Below are positions 16,796 through 26,242 of a stretch of DNA of 64,000 nt, piece by piece. How positions within the stretch are numbered: the first letter of the stretch is position 1; the number at the start of each line of letters is the position of its first letter. The stretch comes from Chloroflexota bacterium (GTDB lineage Bacteria > Chloroflexota > Limnocylindria > Limnocylindrales > CSP1-4), in contig BPIH01000003.1 in the NCBI GenBank assembly GCA_026004015.1, positions 124,001-188,000 on the forward strand. The letters run 5' to 3'. Both the position numbers and the translations under genes were made by a program. The notes beneath the pieces were generated by a model. That model had not been told where the DNA came from. It saw only the letters and a program-made list of their open reading frames with translations, and searched no databases.

Positions 16796-18646
16796 TCACT
16801 GCTTAGCGGGGGAACCCGCAGTTACGACCGCGCCGACACGCCCCGGCGACGCCTCCACCCCGGCAAGCGCCTCCTCGACGGCCAGCCCGACCGCCTCGGC
16901 GATCCGTCGGTGGAGCTCGACGTTCCGGGAGCGGTCCGTCCGGAGTCGAAGGACCCGAATCCCCGGCCGCTCGAGGCTCGCCGCGACCGCCCGTCCAACG
17001 GCCTCGCCGACCCGCCCGGGGGCGAGTTCCTCGGTCTCCGCTCCGAGGGCCCGAGCCACGGCCAGGACGTTCACCCCGTGGGGCGTCCCGAAGAGCTCCT
17101 CGAAGTGGGCCGGCAGCCCGACCTCGGGACGCTCCGTCGTCGCCTGGGGGAGGAAGGAGAAGATCCCCCCGCCGTCGTTGTCGACAACGACGATCGTCGC
17201 CCGGAGGCCGGGCGCCCGGATCGTGGCCAGCGCGTTGAGATCGTGGAGGAACGACAGGTCGCCGACGACGGCGAGGACCGGCGCCCCGGAGGCCGCCGCA
17301 CCGAGGGCCGAGGAGACGACCCCGTCGATCCCGCTCGCCCCCCGGTTGCCGAGCCAGCGGATCGCTCGAGGACTGAGGGCCAGGTAGGCATCGAGATCGC
17401 GGACCGGCATCGAGTTCCCGACGTAGACGATCGTCCCCTCGGGCAGCCGGTCCGGCAGATCGAGGACGACCTCGCCCTCGAAGAGCTCGCCGAGCCCGGT
17501 CGCCGTCGCGACGATCGCCCCCGCCGCAGCTCGATCGACGGCCCGCCAGGCGGCGATCCAGTCCGACCCGCCGACCGAGGCGCTGCCCTCGCCCCGACCG
17601 CCGGCGGCGAGCGGTCGCACCGCCTCGGCCAGAGCCGTCGCCAGGGCAGCCGGCTCGGCCTGGACCATCGTCCCCGGCAGGAGGGTCGGCTCGTTCCAGC
17701 CGCCGTCGTCGACGACGATCTGCGGCGCCGCCGTCTCCACGAGATACCCCGCGAGCGCCTTCGACGTCGGCGTCGCTCCGAAGCGAAGGACGAGGTCGGG
17801 TCGGAGCGCGGCCCGGGCCCGTTCGGAGCGGAGGACGAGATCGGCGTGGGCAACGACGTTCGTCCGATCGTGCGGCCCCGTCCGGAGGTTCGCCAGGCCG
17901 TCGGCGAGGATCGGCGCCCCGACGGCCCGCGCCAGCTCGACGAGCGCCGCCGCTCCGCCGGGTCGGTCGAAGGGCCCGCAGACGAGGAGCGGCCGGCGGG
18001 AGGCAGCAAGGCGCTCGGCGAGGGCCCGAAGCGCCTCCTCGTCGAGACGGCGGACGCCGGCGACCACGCTCGTGTGGGGCGCTGCCTCCGGATCGGGTGA
18101 GAGCGATCCGACCGGGACGAGCGGCTCCCGGAACGGCCAGTTCACCTGGACCGGGCCCGCCGGCGGAGCGGCTGCCGTCGCCACGGCCCGGCCCGCGACC
18201 CAGCGGACGTGGGCCTCGGCGTTCGGCCCGGCCTCCGGCACCGGCAGCTCGACGAACCACTTCGCCCGGCTGCCGTAGAGGTGGACCTGATCGATGGTCT
18301 GGTTCGAGCCCCGATCGCGGAGCTCGGGCGGCCGATCGGCGGTGAGCACGACGAGGGGGACTCGGGCCTCGCGGGCCTCGGTGACCGCCGGAGCGAAGTT
18401 CACGGCCGCCGTCCCCGAGGTCGAGAGGAGGACGACCGGTCGCCGCGCCGCCCGGGCCAGGCCGAGGCCGAAGTAGGCGGCCGCCCGCTCGTCGAGGTGG
18501 ACGAAGACCCGCAGCCCCGGATGGGCTCGGAGGGCGAGGGCGAGGGGCGTCGACCGCGAGCCCGGGCAGACGACGGCCTCCCGGACGCCGGCGCCGACGA
18601 GGGCCTCGACGAAGGCGCGGAGGGGCTCGGCCGGCGTCCCGCTCAT
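16796..18646 (-). CDS. menD: SEPHCHC synthase (thiamine-diphosphate enzyme)
   Basis: 616-residue enzyme that joins isochorismate and 2-oxoglutarate with ThDP. Motifs: [15 protein letters not shown] at the N-terminus, [76 protein letters not shown], and the ThDP/Mg2+ block [14 protein letters not shown] through [15 protein letters not shown]. Length is slightly above the usual 550-580. ATG 18646 overlaps the menF stop (ATGA). In many bacteria menH follows menD; here menB follows directly. Confidence 0.95.
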   Translation of the reverse strand: MSGTPAEPLRAFVEALVGAGVREAVVCPGSRSTPLALALRAHPGLRVFVHLDERAAAYFGLGLARAARRPVVLLSTSGTAAVNFAPAVTEAREARVPLVVLTADRPPELRDRGSNQTIDQVHLYGSRAKWFVELPVPEAGPNAEAHVRWVAGRAVATAAAPPAGPVQVNWPFREPLVPVGSLSPDPEAAPHTSVVAGVRRLDEEALRALAERLAASRRPLLVCGPFDRPGGAAALVELARAVGAPILADGLANLRTGPHDRTNVVAHADLVLRSERARAALRPDLVLRFGATPTSKALAGYLVETAAPQIVVDDGGWNEPTLLPGTMVQAEPAALATALAEAVRPLAAGGRGEGSASVGGSDWIAAWRAVDRAAAGAIVATATGLGELFEGEVVLDLPDRLPEGTIVYVGNSMPVRDLDAYLALSPRAIRWLGNRGASGIDGVVSSALGAAASGAPVLAVVGDLSFLHDLNALATIRAPGLRATIVVVDNDGGGIFSFLPQATTERPEVGLPAHFEELFGTPHGVNVLAVARALGAETEELAPGRVGEAVGRAVAASLERPGIRVLRLRTDRSRNVELHRRIAEAVGLAVEEALAGVEASPGRVGAVVTAGSPAKQ

Positions 18647-20133
18647 CGGTCGTCCGCTCCCTCGAACCGCCCGAGGGCGCCCGCCAGGGCGGCCAGCTTC
18701 AGCTCGGACTCCTCCCACTCCCGATCCGGCTCCGAATCGGCGACGATCCCGCAGCCGGCGAAGAGGCTCGCCCGAGCACCCGAGACGACCCCCGAGCGGA
18801 TCCCGACGACGAACTCGCCGTCGCCGGCCAGATCGACCCAACCGACCGGACCCGCGTACCAGCCCCGGTCGAGCCCCTCTTCCTCCTCGATGTAGGCGAG
18901 GGCGGCTTCGCGCGGCCAGCCGCCGACGGCCGGCGTCGGGTGGAGACGGCCGACGAGACCGAGGATCCCGCCGTCGGCCCGAAGTCGGCCCGAGAAGCGG
19001 GTCGCCAGGTGCTGGACCGTCGCCAGCCGGACGACGCGCGGGTTCGGCTCGACGATGACCTCCTCAGCGAGCGGAGCGAGGGTCGTCCGAAGCATGTCGA
19101 CGACGACGGCGTGCTCCTCGCGATCCTTCTCCGAGGCGAGGAGATCGGCGGCGAGGGCCTCGTCCTCCTCGGGACTCGATCCCCGTCCGACCGTGCCGGC
19201 CAGGGCCACGGTCTGGAAGGCCCGACCCCGGACCTCGACGAGTCGCTCCGGCGAGGCCCCGAGGAAGACACGCTCGTCCCCGGGCCGCCTCCTCGAGAGG
19301 GCGAAGATCGTCGAGGCCGGGGCCGTCGCCACGAGCCGCCGGAGGACGGCCGCGACGTCGATCGGGCCGTCGGCGGCGAGATCGACCCGCCGGGCGAGGA
19401 CGATCTTGTCGAGGCGACCGCGGCTCACCGCCCCTGCCGCCCGGGCGACGGCCGACTCCCAGGTCGTTCGATCGGGGATCCGGGCGGTGACCCGGAGGAG
19501 GGCACCACCCACCGGGGGGCCGTCGATGTCACCGTCCGCCACCGCGTCAACGCCGCCGAGGACGCCCTCGGCGAGCGCTTCGACGGCGCCGATCTCGGCC
19601 ACCGGATCCGTTCCCGGCTCGAGGACGAGGTTCGACGTGAGGATCGCCTCGTCACCGGTCCCCGCCACGACGAGCCGGGGCAGGCGGAGCCAGCCGTCAT
19701 CGAAGCCGTGCCAGGTCGGGTCGCGCACGGAGGCGGGAACGAACGCCGCGCCGCCGACGAGCCTGGGGCCCACGCCCGGACGGCCTGCGGCCGGACCACC
19801 GACGATCGCCGCTGCGGCGAGCTCCCGACGGACGGCCTCGGCCCGCTCGAACCGCCCGTCGCCGGCGAGGCGGACGGTCGCCGCGGCGCCGAACCCGACG
19901 AAGCACGCCCCTGCGAGGGGCTGACACCAGAAGGCCAGGTCGGCCCCGCGTCGGAGGGCTCGCCAGGCGACGTCGATCGGGTCGATCGGCGGAGCGAGGA
20001 CCGAGGCGCTCACGATCCGGCGGCGGTCCGGATTGCCGAGCCGGACGAGCCGCTCGAGCTCGCCGATGAGCTCGCCGATGAGAAGGGTCCGATCCGACCT
20101 CGGGGCGACCGGCCACCCGCGAAGCACGGTCAT
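18643..20133 (-). CDS. menF: isochorismate synthase
   Basis: 496-residue chorismate-utilising enzyme that converts chorismate to isochorismate, the first committed step of menaquinone synthesis. The C-terminal catalytic domain shows GRLDKIVLARRVDL, FLGASPERLVEVRG, TVALAGTVGRGSSPEEDEALA, LLASEKDREEHAVVVDMLR, VQHLATRFSGRL, LHPTPAVGGWP, and YAGPVGWVDLAGDGEFVVGIRSG. Menaquinone rather than siderophore use follows from the operon. ATG 20133 overlaps the stop of the TetR gene by 4 nt, and the menD ATG overlaps its own stop. Confidence 0.93.
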   Translation of the reverse strand: MTVLRGWPVAPRSDRTLLIGELIGELERLVRLGNPDRRRIVSASVLAPPIDPIDVAWRALRRGADLAFWCQPLAGACFVGFGAAATVRLAGDGRFERAEAVRRELAAAAIVGGPAAGRPGVGPRLVGGAAFVPASVRDPTWHGFDDGWLRLPRLVVAGTGDEAILTSNLVLEPGTDPVAEIGAVEALAEGVLGGVDAVADGDIDGPPVGGALLRVTARIPDRTTWESAVARAAGAVSRGRLDKIVLARRVDLAADGPIDVAAVLRRLVATAPASTIFALSRRRPGDERVFLGASPERLVEVRGRAFQTVALAGTVGRGSSPEEDEALAADLLASEKDREEHAVVVDMLRTTLAPLAEEVIVEPNPRVVRLATVQHLATRFSGRLRADGGILGLVGRLHPTPAVGGWPREAALAYIEEEEGLDRGWYAGPVGWVDLAGDGEFVVGIRSGVVSGARASLFAGCGIVADSEPDREWEESELKLAALAGALGRFEGADDR

Positions 20134-20768
20134 CGGTTCGGGAGCTCCGCGAGTCGCTCCTCCGGGACGCCGACGCTCCGCAGGAGCAGGAGCCGAAGGG
20201 TCGGGTAGGCGCGCTCCAGGGGCGGCGGCCGATCGGCGACCAGCCAGCGGAGGACGACCTCGTGGATCGCCCCGAACCAGGCGCTCCCGGCGACGTTCGC
20301 ATCGAGGGGCGCAATGACCCCCTCGGCGACGGCCCGATCGAGGTAGCCGGCGATGAGCTCGGCGAAGCGCTCGTGGAGCCGGAGGAGCTCGGCCCGGAAC
20401 GGCCGTCCGGCCCCCAGGGCATCGACGAGGAGGAGACGGGCCATCGAGCGATGGCCGGCAAAGGTCCGGAGGACGGTCCAGATGGCGGCGTCGGCCTGGA
20501 GGACGGGGTCGGTCTCGCGGGCGACCTCCCGTTCGACCTTCGCCACGAGGCGTTCGGCGGTCGAGCGGATGAGCTCGCGGAAGATCGACTCCTTCGTCGG
20601 GAAGTGGAAGTACACCCCGCCCTTGCTCGTCGCCGCCTCCCGGGCGATGTCGTCGACGGCGGCGTCGCGGTAGCCGGCCCGACTGAAGACGTGGGCGGCA
20701 GCGTCGAGGATCCGTTCCCGTCGCTGGCGGGAGCGCTCGGCCGGCGAGCCTCGGGCGTCGGTCGTCAT
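20130..20768 (-). CDS. TetR-family regulator heading the men operon
   Basis: 212-residue repressor-type protein. The N-terminal helix-turn-helix reads RERILDAAAHVFSRAGYRDAAVDDIAREAATSKGGVYFHFPTKESIFRELI, closely matching the TetR consensus. The C-terminal helical domain should bind a ligand or effector and dimerise. The gene overlaps menF by 4 nt, so regulator and pathway are made from one mRNA. A perfect palindrome on its own promoter suggests autoregulation of the whole men operon. ATG 20768 is preferred to ATG 20774 because the -10 element ends 2 bp before the latter, making the transcript leaderless at 20768. The ligand is unknown. Confidence 0.88.
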   Translation of the reverse strand: MTTDARGSPAERSRQRRERILDAAAHVFSRAGYRDAAVDDIAREAATSKGGVYFHFPTKESIFRELIRSTAERLVAKVEREVARETDPVLQADAAIWTVLRTFAGHRSMARLLLVDALGAGRPFRAELLRLHERFAELIAGYLDRAVAEGVIAPLDANVAGSAWFGAIHEVVLRWLVADRPPPLERAYPTLRLLLLRSVGVPEERLAELPNR

Positions 20769-20775
20769 GGCCATC

Positions 20776-20781
20776 AGTGTA
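20776..20781 (-). promoter_or_regulatory. -10 element of the tetR-men operon
   Basis: TACACT on the minus strand, followed by 7 nt and ATG 20768. No good -35 is seen upstream. The palindromic operator overlaps this element by two bases. Confidence 0.45.
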
Positions 20782-20803
20782 CCGACCGACCGGTCGGTCG
20801 GTA
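20780..20803. promoter_or_regulatory. perfect 24-bp palindrome, probable TetR operator
   Basis: Half-site TACCGACCGACC is followed immediately by its exact reverse complement, with the centre between 20791 and 20792. It contains the ACCGACCGGTCGGT-type core used by many TetR-family regulators. It touches the -10 element and lies just upstream of the tetR start, ideal for blocking initiation of tetR-menFDBACE. Confidence 0.75.
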
Positions 20804-20873
20804 TCGGGCCGGCATCAGCAGCGCCTGCGATCAGACCGACTGGCCCCCCGGGTGGCCGCAGCCCGCTCGAACC

Positions 20874-21029
20874 TCAGGCCACCAGCTTCAGCTCAGGGGG
20901 ACCTGGCGTCCGGAGCAGCTCGACGGCTGATGTCACCGCCGGATTGACCCGGATCCGGGCCACGAAGGCAGCCGCGAGGGCGTCCCGGCCGTCACCATAC
21001 GTGACGTAGATCGTCTGCCACGAACTCAA
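20874..21029 (-). CDS. possible small ORF or gene fragment
   Basis: A 51-codon reading frame (TTG start at 21029) with protein-like composition, including WQTIYVTYGDGRDALAAAFVARI and ending PELKLVA. There is no ATG and no clear ribosome site. It fills part of the 416-bp gap between the tetR promoter and the DinB gene. It could be the 3' end of a decayed gene. I do not recognise it. Confidence 0.3.
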   Translation of the reverse strand: MSSWQTIYVTYGDGRDALAAAFVARIRVNPAVTSAVELLRTPGPPELKLVA

Positions 21030-21192
21030 TCCCAATCTGGCAGCCGTCCCTTGCCCCGCGCCCTCGAGGCGACCGATACTGGCCTGGAGGCGCCGGTAAT
21101 CTCGATCAGCCTTCCGGGACCCTCCGACCGCAGACGACCTCCGGGTCGAGCCGCACCAGCGACGAACCGCCCACCGCCCTGGAGATCAGCCG

Positions 21193-21708
21193 ATGAACAC
21201 GATCCTCGTCGACCTCTTCCGGCACCACCGATGGGCCAACGAGCAGATGCTCGCCGCCTGTCTCGCCCTCACGGCCGACCAGCTGGCGACCGAGACTCCC
21301 GGGACGTATGGCCGCCTCGACCGGACCCTCCGTCACCTCGCCCGGGCCGAGGGCTGGTACCTGAACCTCCTCGCCGGCTGGACGGACCCCGAGGGGGACG
21401 TCCTCGCCCGGGGTACGACCGACTTCCCCGGCGTGCCCTGGCTCATGGAGTGGATGCGCCGCACCGGCGACGCGCTCGTCGACGTCGCCCGCTCGATGAC
21501 GCCCGATGCGACCATCCGCGACGAGGACGGACGACCGTATCCGGCCTGGGTCGTCCTCCTTCAGGCCGCCTACCACGCCACCGAGCACCGACAGCAGATC
21601 GCCACAGCCCTGGCGAGCCTCGGCATCGAGCCGCCGGAGCCCGACCTCTGGGCCTTCCAGGAGGCCCGCGAGCGGGGCGAGGTCGAGGTCGAGCCGGGAT
21701 CGGCATAG
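21193..21708 (+). CDS. DinB-family protein
   Basis: 171-residue four-helix-bundle protein of the DinB/YfiT superfamily. The start MNTILVDLFRHHRWANEQMLAAC and the metal-binding histidines His48 (RTLRHLARAEGWYL) and His128/His132 (YHATEHRQQI) are visible. Such proteins act as metal-dependent hydrolases or thiol (bacillithiol, mycothiol) transferases, often linked to stress or detoxification. ATG 21193 is the natural start; there is no strong ribosome site. It is followed by a convergent GNAT gene. Confidence 0.8.
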   Translation: MNTILVDLFRHHRWANEQMLAACLALTADQLATETPGTYGRLDRTLRHLARAEGWYLNLLAGWTDPEGDVLARGTTDFPGVPWLMEWMRRTGDALVDVARSMTPDATIRDEDGRPYPAWVVLLQAAYHATEHRQQIATALASLGIEPPEPDLWAFQEARERGEVEVEPGSA

Positions 21709-21798
21709 CCCGGATCGACGGTGGCGAGGCTCGCGCCCTCGCGCCGACCAGTCGCCGGCACGCCGGCGCCCGGGCCGGGCACGGCCCGGGTCAGCGGC

Positions 21799-22417
21799 TC
21801 ATGAGCCGGCCTCGAGATCGAGGCAGACGATAGGCCGCGGCTTCGCGCCGCCGATCGGCCGCGAGTGGCCGGCGACGGAGAAGCCGGCCGCCTCGAACAT
21901 CGACAACGTCCCGGTGTAGGCGCTCGCGGCCGGGATCCGACCGTGGCTCGCGTCGGCCGGGTACACCTCGAGGGCCGGCGCGCCGCGAGCCCGGGCGAAC
22001 TCGACGGCCGCCCGAAGGAGCGCCGGGGCGATGCCCCGCCCCCGGAGGCGCCGGGCGACGACGAAGCAGACGATCGACCAGACCGGGCCATCGTCGAGGG
22101 GCGCGAGGACCTTCGAGTGGGTCAGGCGCTCGAAGCTCGAGCGCGGGCCGAAGCTCACCCAGCCGACCGCCTCGTCGCCGACGTCGGCAAGGAGGCCCGG
22201 CGGCCGATCCTGGGAGGCGAGGGCGCGGAGGCGCTCGCGGTGCTCGGCGACCCCAGGCAAGGAGATTTCCTTGGCGCGGACGCGGTACCAGGCGCACCCG
22301 CGCCGGCGCGGATCGCCGCCCTGCTCGAAGAGGGCGACGAGGTCAGGCCACGCTCCAAGCGTGACCGTGCAACTCGTCGGGCACGCGGCGCCGAAGACGA
22401 CGGAGATCGACGGCCAT
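21799..22417 (-). CDS. GNAT-family N-acetyltransferase (start probably frameshifted)
   Basis: About 200-residue acetyltransferase. WPDLVALFEQGGDPRRRGCAWYR, the GWVSFGP strand and the acetyl-CoA region VWSIVCFVVARRLRGRGIAPALLRAAVEFARARGAPALEVYP are clear. It is a paralogue of the gene at 41020-41613. No ATG, GTG or TTG occurs in frame between the tRNA-Asn gene and the conserved WPDL motif. ATG 22417 lies in another frame and would join after a one-base slip in 22333-22417. The substrate is unknown. Confidence 0.7.
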
Positions 22418-22487
22418 GTCAGCGGGGCGAGGAACGACAGGCGGCCGACGTGTAGGAACCGGCCCCGGCCAGCCCAACGCGGAGAGC

Positions 22488-22563
22488 TGGCTCCGGCGGC
22501 AGGACTCGAACCTGCGACCAAGCGGTTAACAGCCGCCCGCTCTACCGACTGAGCTACGCCGGA
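22488..22563 (-). tRNA. tRNA-Asn (anticodon GTT)
   Basis: Minus-strand cloverleaf: acceptor TCCGGCG pairing with CGCCGGA, D-arm TAGCTCAGTCGGTAGAGC, anticodon loop CTGTTAA, T-arm GCAGGTTCGAGTCCTGC, discriminator G at 22491, and encoded CCA at 22488-22490. Confidence 0.95.
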
Positions 22564-22705
22564 GCGCCCATCGCCCGCCGCGGCGGGGATGACCCGCCGG
22601 TGGGCGCCCGGGTGAGGATAGCACGAGCTCGAACGGCTCGACCCCGCCGGCGAGGTCGGCCGAGCCCCGACCGCCGGCGGCGCCCGATCGGACCGCCGAC
22701 CCCCG

Positions 22706-23188
22706 TCAGCCCACCGCCCTTCGGACGAGAGCCCGGATCCGCTCCTCGACCTCGGGTGTGAGCGCCGTCAGGGCGTAGGCGGTCGGCCACATCACCCCGT
22801 CGTCGAGCTTGGCCGCCTGATCGAAGCCGAACGTCGCATAGCGGACCTTGAACTTCGAGGCGGCCTGGAAGAAGCAGATCACCTTCCCGTCCTTCGCGTA
22901 GGCCGGCATTCCGTACCAGGTCCGCGGGGCGAGCTCGGGAGCGACCTCCTTCACGATGGCGTGGATCCGTTCGGCCATGGACCGGTCGGGCTCCGGCATC
23001 TCGGCGATCTTGACCAGGACGTCCCGCTCGCCGTCGCCCGTGCCCGCCCCCGACCGCCGCCGCTGGGCAGCCTTGCGCTCCGCGACGAGCTCCTTGAGGG
23101 CCGCCCGCTCCTCGGCCGTCAGGCCCGCGGCCGTCTCGTCGGCCGCAGCTGCGCTGTCGATATCGTCGGTGCCCTCGGGATCTGGCAT
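22706..23188 (-). CDS. DUF1801 / YdhG-type protein
   Basis: 160-residue protein. The C-terminal two thirds carry the DUF1801 signature: APRTWYGMPAYAKDGKVICFFQAASKFKVRYATFGFD followed by LDDGVMWPTAYALTALTPEVEERIRALVRRAVG. The N-terminal 60 residues are acidic then Arg/Lys-rich and probably a helical extension. ATG 23188 follows AGGAGGAAG. The family is linked in Bacillus to frataxin-like iron handling, but a role here is not evident. It lies between tRNA-Asn and the radical SAM gene. Confidence 0.75.
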   Translation of the reverse strand: MPDPEGTDDIDSAAAADETAAGLTAEERAALKELVAERKAAQRRRSGAGTGDGERDVLVKIAEMPEPDRSMAERIHAIVKEVAPELAPRTWYGMPAYAKDGKVICFFQAASKFKVRYATFGFDQAAKLDDGVMWPTAYALTALTPEVEERIRALVRRAVG

Positions 23189-23262
23189 GGCTTCCTCCTG
23201 CGGCGATCGACCGGCTCCTGCCGGCGGCCGATCATGCTATGCCAGACGGCGGCTCCTGTCGC

Positions 23263-24240
23263 CTACGCCGCCAGGCTCCGGTCGTCGAGGCTGAGGCCGA
23301 GCCGGAGCGCCAGCTCGACCGCCCGCCGCCACTCGTCGCGGCTGATCCGGCGATCGATCTCCGGGAACTCGTCGGTCGCGTCGACCCGGGCCGCCGGCCG
23401 GTACTGGGCCATGAGGTTGACGTACGTCCCCGGCCCGAGCTCGTCGGCGATCCAGCGGAGGATCGCCTCGGTCTCCTCGAGGAGCCCTGGCATGACGAGG
23501 TGGCGAAGGAGGAGACCCCGAACGGCGAGGCCGCGCTCGTCGACGGTGAGCGGGCCGACCTGGCGGTGCATCTCCTTGATCGTCGTCCGGGCCACGGCGG
23601 CGTAGTCGGCCCGCCGCAGGTATCGGCGACAGGCGGCCTCGCTCCAGAGCTTGAAGTCGGGCATGTAGATCGAGACGATGCCGTCGAGGAGCCGGAGCGA
23701 ATCGAGGGAGTCGTAGCTGCTCGTGTTGTAGACGATCGGCAGCCGAAGGCCCCGCCCGACCGCCGCCGGCAGCGCCTCGAGGATCTGGGGCACGACGTGC
23801 TCGGGCGTTACCCAGTTGATGTTGTGGCAGCCCTGGGCCTGCAGCTCGACCATGACCTGCCCGAGCGCGTCCGGCCCCAGGGCCTCGCCCCGGACGTGGT
23901 GGGAGATGTCCCAGTTCTGACAGAAGACGCAGCGGAGGTTGCAGCCCGAGAAGAAGATCGTCCCCGAGCCGTTCCAGCCGCGGAGGCAGTCCTCCTCGCC
24001 GAAGTGGGCGAAGGCGGAGGCGACGATCGCCCGTCGACCGATCCCGCAGAGACCGACCCGGTCCGCCCGCCGGTCGACCCGGCAGGCTCGCGGGCAGACC
24101 CGGCAGACCGGGCCGAGGAGCCGGAGGGCGTCCGCGGCCCGCCGCTCGAGCTCGCCGCTCCAGGCCAGCTCGACATAGGGCGGCGGCGGCCCATGGGGGA
24201 CCGGGTCGGCGGCCTCGAGTGGGATCCGACGGCGGCGCAT
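23263..24240 (-). CDS. radical SAM protein, PflX (COG1313) type
   Basis: 325-residue protein resembling pyruvate-formate-lyase-activating enzymes. The radical SAM cluster motif CNLRCVFCQNW supplies the [4Fe-4S] ligands, preceded by FFSG. An additional N-terminal Cys cluster, CRVCPRACRVDRRADRVGLCG, is typical of the PflX group. QAQGCHNINWVTPEHVVPQI and YNTSSYDSLDSL also fit. ATG 24240 has a GAGGAA site upstream; the longer frame is low complexity. No glycyl-radical enzyme partner lies nearby, so its target is unknown. Confidence 0.8.
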   Translation of the reverse strand: MRRRRIPLEAADPVPHGPPPPYVELAWSGELERRAADALRLLGPVCRVCPRACRVDRRADRVGLCGIGRRAIVASAFAHFGEEDCLRGWNGSGTIFFSGCNLRCVFCQNWDISHHVRGEALGPDALGQVMVELQAQGCHNINWVTPEHVVPQILEALPAAVGRGLRLPIVYNTSSYDSLDSLRLLDGIVSIYMPDFKLWSEAACRRYLRRADYAAVARTTIKEMHRQVGPLTVDERGLAVRGLLLRHLVMPGLLEETEAILRWIADELGPGTYVNLMAQYRPAARVDATDEFPEIDRRISRDEWRRAVELALRLGLSLDDRSLAA

Positions 24241-24322
24241 GGCTGGTTCCTCGGCCGAATCGTACGCCTCTCTACCGAGGGCCGCTCTCCTCGCCGGGCG
24301 GACAGCCCTCGGTCGAACCGGT

Positions 24323-24751
24323 TCAATCGGCGAGGGGGTTCCGCCAGCGGATCTCGGTGAAACGGGCGAAGTCCGTGTCGGCCGACCAGATCTCGAGACC
24401 GTGCTCCAGGGCGAGGGCGGCGAGGTGACCATCGGGGATGAGGTTGCCGGTGAGCCCGTACTTGCTCACGAGCTGACCGAAGATCTGCCCGTGCTCCGGA
24501 GTAGGAACCGGAGTCCAAACGACGGGGACCGCGAGCCAGTCTGCCACGAACCGCCAAGCCTCCTCCGGCTGGAGCGGTCGCTCGGTCGCCCGGGGGTGGG
24601 TCGCGATCCGGACGAAGGCGACGAGCGACTCCCACGGCAAGCCGACCCGTCGGGCCCCGAGGAGCTGGTCGGTTAGCCAGGCCTTCGCCTGCCGGTGATG
24701 GCGCGATCGCGAATCGACGGCATGGAGGAGGATGTTCGCGTCGACGAGCAT
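24323..24751 (-). CDS. vapC: PIN-domain toxin (VapC)
   Basis: 142-residue PIN ribonuclease. Acidic active-site residues are seen in MLVDANILLHAVD (Asp4), WESLVAF (Glu), GNLIPDGHLAALALEHG (Asp) and WSADTDFARF (Asp). It overlaps the VapB gene by one base (TGATG), the classic toxin-antitoxin arrangement. VapC toxins cleave specific tRNAs or rRNA when VapB is degraded. The target is unknown. Confidence 0.88.
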   Translation of the reverse strand: MLVDANILLHAVDSRSRHHRQAKAWLTDQLLGARRVGLPWESLVAFVRIATHPRATERPLQPEEAWRFVADWLAVPVVWTPVPTPEHGQIFGQLVSKYGLTGNLIPDGHLAALALEHGLEIWSADTDFARFTEIRWRNPLAD

Positions 24752-24981
24752 CAGCGGCGGTCGGGTTCGTCGAGCTGCTCGAGGGCCTCGGCAACGTTCG
24801 TCACGTCGATTCGCAGCCCGATCGGGGCCGTCCGCTGGCGGTACGCGGTCCGCGGTCGACGCGCCGCGAGACCCGCCCGGACGAGCTCGTTCACCGCCTC
24901 GCTCAGACCGACCCCCCGTTCGCGGCGGAGACGTTCGACGGCAGCCCTGACATCGGGATCCAATGTGATGGTCGTCCGCAT
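24751..24981 (-). CDS. vapB: ribbon-helix-helix antitoxin (VapB)
   Basis: 76-residue antitoxin. MRTTITLDPDVRAAVERLRRERGVGLSEAVNELVRAGL is a ribbon-helix-helix DNA-binding domain; the acidic tail should wrap the toxin. It is the first gene of the pair. A TAGGAT -10-like element (24988-24993) sits exactly 6 nt before the ATG with no ribosome site, so the message is probably leaderless. Autorepression is expected for the family. Confidence 0.85.
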   Translation of the reverse strand: MRTTITLDPDVRAAVERLRRERGVGLSEAVNELVRAGLAARRPRTAYRQRTAPIGLRIDVTNVAEALEQLDEPDRR

Positions 24982-24987
24982 GCGCTC

Positions 24988-24993
24988 ATCCTA
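24988..24993 (-). promoter_or_regulatory. -10 element of vapBC
   Basis: TAGGAT on the minus strand, then 6 nt (GAGCGC) and ATG 24981. The spacing implies a leaderless transcript. No convincing -35 hexamer was seen. Confidence 0.4.
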
Positions 24994-25119
24994 GCATCTT
25001 GATGCACATCTGCCCTCCATCGACACTGACGGCATCGACACTGACGGCATTGGGCGGGAAGGTGCGAGGCCTGGTCGCACCCGCTCGACTCGGCGGGAGC
25101 TTCGACGCCCCCGCGCCCG

Positions 25120-26155
25120 CTACGGGAAGCGCCGGACCGCGTCGATGAGGAGCTCGGTGAAGCGACGCCGATCGAGGGCGACCCCCACGTCGGCGTTCGC
25201 CGGCCGGTCCGTCCGACCCGCGAAGTCGACGACGGTGCGGCCCCGCGTCAGCTCGCTCACCGTCTCGACGTCGACCCGCCCCCGCCGCGTCTCGACGAGC
25301 CCGAGGCCGAGGACGTGGGCAACGGCGACGGCATCGTGGATCGGGGCGCCGTCCCAACCGTAGCGGTCGCGGTGGTAGCGGGCGAAGTAGCGAAGGAGGT
25401 CGGCGAAGACCGCCCCGGTTCGGTTGCCGAGGGCGGCGAGTCGATCGGCATCGGCGAGGGTCATGATCGCCTGGTGGGTGACGTCGAGGCCGATCATGGC
25501 GATCGGAAGGCCCGAGTCGAAGACGATCGCCGCCGCCTCGGGGTCGACCCAGATGTTGAACTCCGCCGACGGCGTCCAGTTGCCGGCCCCGACGGCACCG
25601 CCCATGAGGCAGATCCCGCCGACCTTCTCGGCGGCGAGCCGGCGGTAGCTCGACAGGAAGAGGGCGACGTTTGTCAGGGGACCCGTCGGGACGAGGGTGA
25701 CGGGGACCGCCGAGCTCTCGACCATCCGGGCTATGAACTCGACGGCCGGCTCGGCGACGGGCTCGCAGGCGGGCTCCGGCAGGTCCGCTCCCTCGAGGCC
25801 GCCCGGGCCGTGGACGACGCTCGCCACCTCGAGGGGCCGCCGGAGCGGGCGCTCGGCGCCGGCCGCGACGGGGACGTCGGTCCGATCGGCGAGGGTGAGG
25901 ACGGCCAGGGCGTTCCGGGTCGTCGCCGCCGAGGGGGGCGTTTCCGGCGACCGTCGTCACTCCGAGGAGGCGGACCTCCGGTCGGGCGAGGGCGAGGAGG
26001 AGGGCGAGAGCGTCGTCGTGGCCGGGATCGCAGTCGAGGATGATCGGCCGGGGACCGGGGTGCTCGTCGAGGGCCTCCTCGAGGGGGTAGGTGGCGGCCT
26101 CGGTCTCGGTCCAGGCGGCGAAGCGGATCGGCGGCGGCGCGACGGTCGTCGGCAT
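25120..26155 (-). CDS. nucleoside hydrolase, frameshifted in a G6/C6 run
   Basis: Inosine-uridine preferring nucleoside hydrolase, which splits the N-glycosidic bond of ribonucleosides. The N-terminal Ca2+-binding motif [17 protein letters not shown] and TTVAGNA lie in one frame from ATG 26155. [48 protein letters not shown] and [11 protein letters not shown] lie in another. Removing one base from the six-G run at 25933-25938 restores a 344-residue protein of normal length. A sequencing or assembly slip is more likely than true inactivation, but a recent pseudogene cannot be excluded. Confidence 0.85.
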
Positions 26156-26242
26156 GGCCCGATCGTACGCGATCACGGGTCGGTTTCGCCCATCGAAGGG
26201 CCGGCTCTCCGGTGTCGAGGGCCTCGGGGACCGCCGACCGCC

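Noticed and set aside
25120-26155. Programmed frameshifting in the nucleoside hydrolase gene
   Set aside because: A G6 run alone without stimulatory structure, in a window with many similar slips, makes a sequencing or assembly error more likely.
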